12,306 nucleotides of DNA from Conidiobolus incongruus B7586 (Eukaryota; Entomophthoromycota; Entomophthoromycetes; Entomophthorales; Conidiobolaceae): NCBI GenBank assembly GCA_000697335.1, contig JNEM01014675.1, positions 1 through 12,306 on the forward strand, in the 5' to 3' direction. The position numbers were made by a program, and so were the translations under genes. The notes under the pieces are model-generated. The model saw nothing but the letters and a program-made list of their open reading frames with translations. It did no database searches and was not told the origin of the DNA. Every line of letters starts with the position of its first letter. The stretch's first letter is position 1. Positions 6,909-12,306 of the stretch are shown one piece after another.

Positions 6909-9900
6909 TTATAAATCTTTGAATAATGACAATAAATCAGATTTTCCACTTGATTTTTTAGAATTGTGAGTCAATTTGGGAATTTTGGGTGTTGGAATAG
7001 CTACAGATTCATCATCAGAGCTGCTACTGTCACTGTCGCTGTCATCATCTTCGGTTTCTGAAGAAGAGGTGTCATCTTCACTACTTGAGCTCTGTTCATC
7101 ATCTGTGCGTAGACGCTTCAAATCAACCAAAGATCCTTTGGCCAAAAGTCTGCTATCTTTGGATCTGGAGCGAATTTGATTGTTTCGAAGCTGAGCTATC
7201 TGAGTTAAAGTAACTTGAGGAGCCTCAACCTTGGGAAAGAATGTTCGTTGGACTGGCTTTATGGAACTGAGCTGTGATGAATTTTTTTCGTTAGAATGAT
7301 TATTTGAATCAGGCTTGGGAGTTACACCATTAATTTGTGTTGAAGAGGAAAGAGGCTTTGCGGGGGATTCGGATTCAGATTCAGAAGAGGAGTGGGAGTC
7401 GGTACTAGAATCGGAATCGGAATCAGATTCAGATTCAGAATCGGACTCAGGTTGTTTCTTTGAAGCATTATTAGCAGCCACTGGCTTTGACAGTGTTGAC
7501 TTATTATCAGCATTGGGTGAAACTTTGCTCACAGTTTTAGCTGTCGGCGTGAGTGTAGCTTTTTCAAGCTCACTTTCAGATTCAGAATCAGAAGAATCAC
7601 TTGAATCTGACCCGTTATCAGAGTTTGAATCGGAACTTGAAGATTCTTTTTCTTCACTATAAATTAATGGAGATTTCGATTGTTGTGAAGGTAAAACATA
7701 TTTAGATCCTTTTTGCTCTGATTTAGAAGGTGAGTCTAACTTGGATTTCTTTTGATCAGATAGAGCAACTGAAACAAATTCCGTTTTCGTTTGATCCGAT
7801 TTGGAGGGAGAAACAGTGGTTGATTCCGGTGGAATTGGCATGGCATTAAGCTTTGCTCTTTCAAGCTTCTTTTGCTTTTGCTGATCAATTAAGAGTTTGG
7901 CATTTTGAATTTGTTCACTTGATAACGTTACACGACGATGAGCTAGGGCAGGATTAGAATCAATGGCGGGCTGGTTCTGTGAGGTCATAAGAGTATCCTG
8001 GTGATCCGATTCATCCGATGAACTTGAGTCTGAGTCTGAATCAGAGTCTGAAGAGTTGTCATCTTGTTTGGTTTCAGGAGTTTGTCCTTGTTTCGAGACT
8101 AAAGTAGACGCAATAGGGGTTTTCTTAGATTTTGAGCTACCTTGAGTAGTATTGGCAGTCTGATCTTTGTTTGGACTAGTCAATTTTGAAGTAGTATCAG
8201 TAGAATTTGGTTTAAATCTTAAACTATCACGATTGTTATTATTTGCTTGAACATCACTTGAAATTTTTGTTTTTGAAGTTTCATCTAAACCTTTTTGAGC
8301 TACTTCCAAAAGTGAAAGATGAGCATCAGACTCATCAGATGAATCATCACTAGAATCTGAACTTGCATCTGAGTCATCATTGGAATTTGTGGAGCTGGAC
8401 TGTGAATTGAGATCAGTTTGATTTTCTTGAACCAAATCCTCTTTTGGAGGATGAGTAGTTTTTGAAGAATGATTGGCATTGCTGGTTTGAATTGCTTTGG
8501 GAGAAGGAACAACTTTGGAGCCATTGATTTTGGTTTCTAAAACTTTGGCTGATTTCGGACCCAAGACAGGAGAGAGATGAGTTTTGTTGGATTGTATATT
8601 AGGTTTTGAAGTTTTGTTCAGGTCGGCTTGAACCTGTAAAAGCGAAGGCTCGTTGTCAGATTCATCGGAAGAATCATCGCTAGAGCTTAAATCTGTATAT
8701 TGATTGACATTTAATGATGTGGATTGTGAATTTGAATCAACCTGGATAACTTTGTCTGAAATTAATTTGACGAGATGAGAGGCAGTTGATAGATCGTGAT
8801 TAGTTTGTGGTTGAGTTGATTCATTTGATCTGAATGTAGAAACCCGCTGTTCTGGGTTGTTATTTTGGGAGTCCTTCTTTTCAACATTAGAAGTATTAGC
8901 ATCATTCCTAACAGATTGTGATTCAGGTTTAATGTTTTTGGATGAATTTTGTTGGTGAATTTGTACAGAAGCGCTCGCATCAGTTTTTGCTCCAGATTTA
9001 ATATTTGTTTTTTGAGATTCAACACCATTCAAAAAGGAAGATTTATCTGATTGCAATGTAGAAACCATATTATTTTCATCAGAATCCGAACTTGAATCAG
9101 AGTCGGAACCTGAATCTGACTCTGACTCTGACTCTGAGCCACTTGACTCCGATTGACTCGTGGATGAAACAAGTGATTTATTTTGTACTTGAACTGAATT
9201 GCCAGATACCTTACATTCTTCAAAAGGTGTATGCACTTGACGCATCTTTGAAGATGGTGATAAATTAGAAGGCTTGAGAGCAGTTTGTTTAAGTTTTTGG
9301 CTTTCTAAAACGGTTTTCTTGGAGTTAAAATTGATTTGCCCTTCTGGTTTAGTCATTTTAATGCCATTGGATTTTGATGCATCTTTCTTATTATTTGAAA
9401 TAGGAACAGAGAAACTGGCAGAAGAATCACGTTCAGATGTAGAATCTGATTGATTTGTCATCTCATCGGTATTCACATTTGGAGCAGATTCTTGAATAGT
9501 TGGTAGATTATTTGACTTGTTCAATCCATTTTGTGCTGGAACTTGATGGTGATCAGGAATTTCGATGGTTTCTAAGGTGATGTCATTATTATGATTAAAG
9601 TTGTCTTTGTTTTGTTGAGAGTTATCTAATTTTATCAAAGAAAATTAGTTAAATTGAAAATAAAACAATAAAGATCATTAATTACCTAAAGCATTAGTAG
9701 ATTTAAGCTGTTTATTCGGCCGTTGCTCCATGTCAATGTCCATGTCCATTAAAATTGAAGTTTCTATATCGCCGACTAATTGCAAACATGATTGAGATGG
9801 ATGTTGTGGGATTTGAGGCCCATTAGAAGGAAAATCCAGGGAATCTTGTTCGACAATTGGACATATACTCTAAATGGTGGTCAGACTATATAATTAAATA

Positions 9901-10526
9901 TTTATAGAAATATATTACCATCGAAGATTCATCAGCTTTAGAGAGAGGGCGCTTTTTGCATCTTGTAGAAAGTAGCTAATTACAGTCCATTCATTAATAA
10001 GATATATTGGAAATAAATATCATTGTTTACTTTTAAAATACGAATGCTCTTATTAGATTCAACACCTGTTATGCTTTGCTTCAAATGAACATATTGACTG
10101 ATTTTAAATTCGCTCTTTTCCTTTTTATCTGAAATACTCTTTAATTATATAATTCATTTTTAATAATACCAAGAAATAATTACCTAATAAATAAGTGAAT
10201 AAATTTAAATTATGTTCGTAAATTTCATAAATAGGAATGGTATGATCAATATCGCAACCATTTTGATCCATAAAAGAACCAACGCCAAAATTATCCCTAA
10301 AAGTTGATTAAAATACTGATAGTTGAATTAATAATATTAAATATTACCCTAATTTTGGATAAAGTTTTGATAAAGTATTGACACAATGCGCTCTCAATTG
10401 AGTTAAATTACAACTAATGTCAAATTCCACATAAAATTTGATTAGGGAATCCTGAATATTAAATTCTAAACTGAACAATTTTTCTAAACTTAATATATGT
10501 ATATTGATTCTTCTATTGGTATTCAT
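6909..10526 (-). CDS. Net1/Tof2/Dnt1-like nucleolar protein with Nopp140-like acidic serine clusters, six exons
   Basis: My model uses exons 10526-10348, 10296-10184, 10128-10031, 9975-9919, 9869-9686 and 9625-6909, giving 1115 aa. Residues about 44-97 resemble the Net1/Tof2/Dnt1 N-terminal domain (Cdc14-binding protein N-terminus): LSKLYPKLGDN, then MDQNGCDIDHTIPI with the typical NGCDxD core. In yeast these proteins sit in the nucleolus, hold Cdc14 phosphatase and Sir2 at rDNA, and are released by phosphorylation at mitotic exit; transfer of that role is inference. A basic RCKKRPLSK at 135-143 may be a nuclear signal. The long last exon is disordered, with seven Ser/Asp/Glu clusters at about 369-395, 523-535, 619-644, 732-754, 867-896, 937-964 and 1054-1084, dense in casein kinase 2 consensus sites and separated by Lys/Ser/Thr/Pro-rich linkers as in Nopp140/Srp40. 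Less biased segments lie at 771-806 and 1004-1048. The C-terminus SDLLSLFKDL may be a short binding motif. The alternative is an unrelated Nopp140-type protein, but the N-terminus argues against it. Confidence 0.78.
8271..8684 (-). repeat. Duplicated acidic module inside the Net1/Dnt1-like gene
   Basis: Two modules in the last exon share the pattern SSDDSSDESD-x(3)-SLL-x-V-x(n)-L-x(2)-TSK. The first lies at residues 525-551 (8604-8684) and the second at 635-662 (8271-8354). The stretch before each also shares an NSQS-containing run. The similarity extends past the low-complexity serines into the SLL...TSK part, which suggests internal duplication rather than convergent simple sequence. Confidence 0.6.
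9626..10347 (-). other. Five short introns of the Net1/Dnt1-like gene
   Basis: Within this span the introns are 10297-10347 (51 nt), 10129-10183 (55 nt), 9976-10030 (55 nt), 9870-9918 (49 nt) and 9626-9685 (60 nt). All start GTAA and end TTTAG, TTCAG or TTAG. Branch-like words include TTAAT, CTGAC and AACTAAT. The exon phases fit (179, 113, 98, 57 and 184 nt before the last exon) and no stop appears across the joins. For intron 4 the nearer TATAG acceptor at about 9886 leads quickly to a stop, so the CATTTAG acceptor is preferred. Confidence 0.82.
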
Positions 10527-12306
10527 TTTTAATTATTATATTTTTTTATAAGAATGCTATTTATTTATATATCATAAACTCAGAAATTATGGGATACAGA
10601 TTATTTTTGCCAAATTGGCAATTGATATATTTTATTTATTGATCAAATTTATTAAATTTTAGAAAGATTAATTAATTTTTTATACTTGTTGTTAATTTAA
10701 ATCTTACCCTAAACTATATTAACATTCTCAAAATAATTAATTTTTATGATTTATATTAATTGATTTACCATATTAAGATTTGAAAAATCAAATAAGGTCA
10801 ATACTATCAAATATTGTTATATGAAATTTGGTTTTAAACTATTTGTTTAATATCATTTATAATTAAATTAAATTATTCACAAACTTAGATATTGAAAAAC
10901 CTTTTGATTGATTATGAATTAGGAAAATATTCATCATACTTATCAATTAGTTTTATATGCGTATTAATAGGAGATTAAAATAATTACAGTGATAAAATTA
11001 TTTTTTAACTCAATAATTTTTTACAGTTAATTTTGAACTAAAATAAATAAATATAGATTTGAATAATTCATAGTATACATACTCAGACTAAAAAGTTGTT
11101 AAAATGTTAATGATTTCAATTATAAGAATTGAATTTCTATTTTCACATTTTGAAACCATTAAATACTGCGTTGCAATTATAACCATAAATGAATATAAGT
11201 TTAATTTTCAGTATATAAACCCGAAAATCAAGCCTTTTTTATAATTTCTAAACTAATAGTATCATAATATAATATTAGAAAATGTTGTCGTAATTAAACT
11301 CAAAATATTTAATTAAATTCAACCTTTTAATAATTGATTATTTTTAAAATTGAAAAAGCAAGATACATGCTATTCAAAATTCAACGAAAATCTTTTTTGC
11401 AAGGACGTTAATTATATCAAATCCGAATTTAAATGTGATATATTATTCACTAAGTAACAATAGTTTAACATAATTAATTCAACTAATATATATCTTTTAA
11501 ACAAATATAATTATTTATAAATGAGTAATTGATGTAATAATTCATACAGTATAATTAAGCTATGTATACAATGTTAAATATTCAGTATATAATTAAATTT
11601 ATTGTATTTTAAACTTAATGATTTAACAATATGAAATTTCATTGAAGATGAAAAAATTTTGATTTTCTATTTATAAATATCTGTACCCTTATAATATAAT
11701 TCAAAAAGTGTGACTTGTGAGTTCAGCAAGAGGGATTGATTGGGAACGAAATTTTCACTAAATGAATATTTAGAATATGGTTAAATTAGGAAACAATATA
11801 GACCTTAATAGCTTAAAATATATTTTAAATGTTATAATTTTTGTATACTTTTATTTTACTTTTTTTTCAAGTTAAATATTTCAAATAATCATATATTTAT
11901 AAATAAATTGGACTATATATTGAAAATTACAATAAAAATACATAGTTTTTATTAAATTTAATACCATTGAAATTAAATTTTAATATTAAAATTAAAAATA
12001 GAATTATATTTTAAATAAACTTATTAGATAATAATGAAAAAAATAAATTAATATATATTATAAAAAATACCTATTTTTTAATTATAATATATTCTTTTAA
12101 ATATTAATTTTGTTTATATTTGAATAACTTGGAATATTAAACAATATAATCATAATAATATTAATAGCTTTTATTATATAATTAAATATATCCAAGCCCT
12201 ATATTATAACAAGAAACTATAAAAATATATCCTTAATATTAATTTTTAAAAGCTAGTTTAATTAATAATAATATAGCAATGAAATTAATTTTTTAATATT
12301 TTATTA
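10527..12306. other. AT-rich gene-free stretch, upstream of the Net1/Dnt1-like gene
   Basis: The stretch is overwhelmingly A/T, with no open frame carrying a motif, no tRNA fold and no array. The promoter and 5' leader of the Net1/Dnt1-like gene must lie in its first part, but no element can be singled out. A single patch at about 11705-11757 is less AT-rich (GACTTGTGAGTTCAGC, then GGGATTGATTGGGAACG) and remains unexplained. Confidence 0.65.

Noticed and set aside
6976-7662. Plus-strand Ser/Glu/Asp-rich frames at 6976-7179 and 7315-7662
   Set aside because: They are shadows of the acidic serine codons of the minus-strand Net1/Dnt1-like exon, since TCTGAA/TTCAGA-type repeats stay open on both strands.
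7315-9180. Imperfect TCTGAA/TCAGAA tandem runs as a minisatellite array
   Set aside because: They follow from Ser-Asp/Ser-Glu codon repeats in an intact frame. There is no independent DNA-level array with fixed unit and register.
9886-9918. Alternative 33-nt intron 4 using the TATAG acceptor
   Set aside because: It is shorter than all other introns in the window and puts exon 5 into a frame with an early stop.

Overview
The window looks like a piece of an extremely AT-rich fungal nuclear genome. The evidence is: spliceosomal introns of 49-60 nt with GT...AG ends and TTAAT/CTAAC/CTGAC-type branch sites; a PP2A activator (PTPA/Rrd) gene; a gene whose N-terminus resembles the fungal Net1/Tof2/Dnt1 nucleolar family; a broken Ree1-like (DUF1349) gene; and a nuclear-type tRNA-His. 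The standard code fits, since both intact genes end in TAA. The lineage below 'fungus' cannot be fixed from this sequence.

Layout: 1-2290 is very AT-rich with no recognisable gene. About 2290-2820 is a sharply GC-richer island of unknown origin, bounded by a short inverted repeat. 3036-4245 (+) is the PTPA gene, three exons, 367 aa. 4602-4672 (-) is tRNA-His(GTG), convergent with PTPA. 4680-5140 is AT-rich spacer. 5146-5830 is intermediate in composition, with a small ORF of doubtful status followed by a tract rich in TTAGG-like motifs on the + strand. 5830-6240 is AT-rich spacer. 6244-6846 (+) is a pseudogene of the DUF1349/Ree1 family. 6909-10526 (-) is a six-exon gene for a 1115-aa acidic-serine protein with a Net1/Dnt1-type N-terminus and Nopp140-like body. 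10527-12306 is again very AT-rich and apparently empty.

The genes do not form an obvious unit. One link deserves a note: PTPA activates PP2A, and in budding yeast PP2A-Cdc55 keeps Net1 dephosphorylated so that Cdc14 stays in the nucleolus. Their adjacency here may be chance. No defence system, toxin system, CRISPR array or intact mobile element was recognised. The most useful results are the two multi-exon gene models, the pseudogene identification, and the unexplained GC-rich island.
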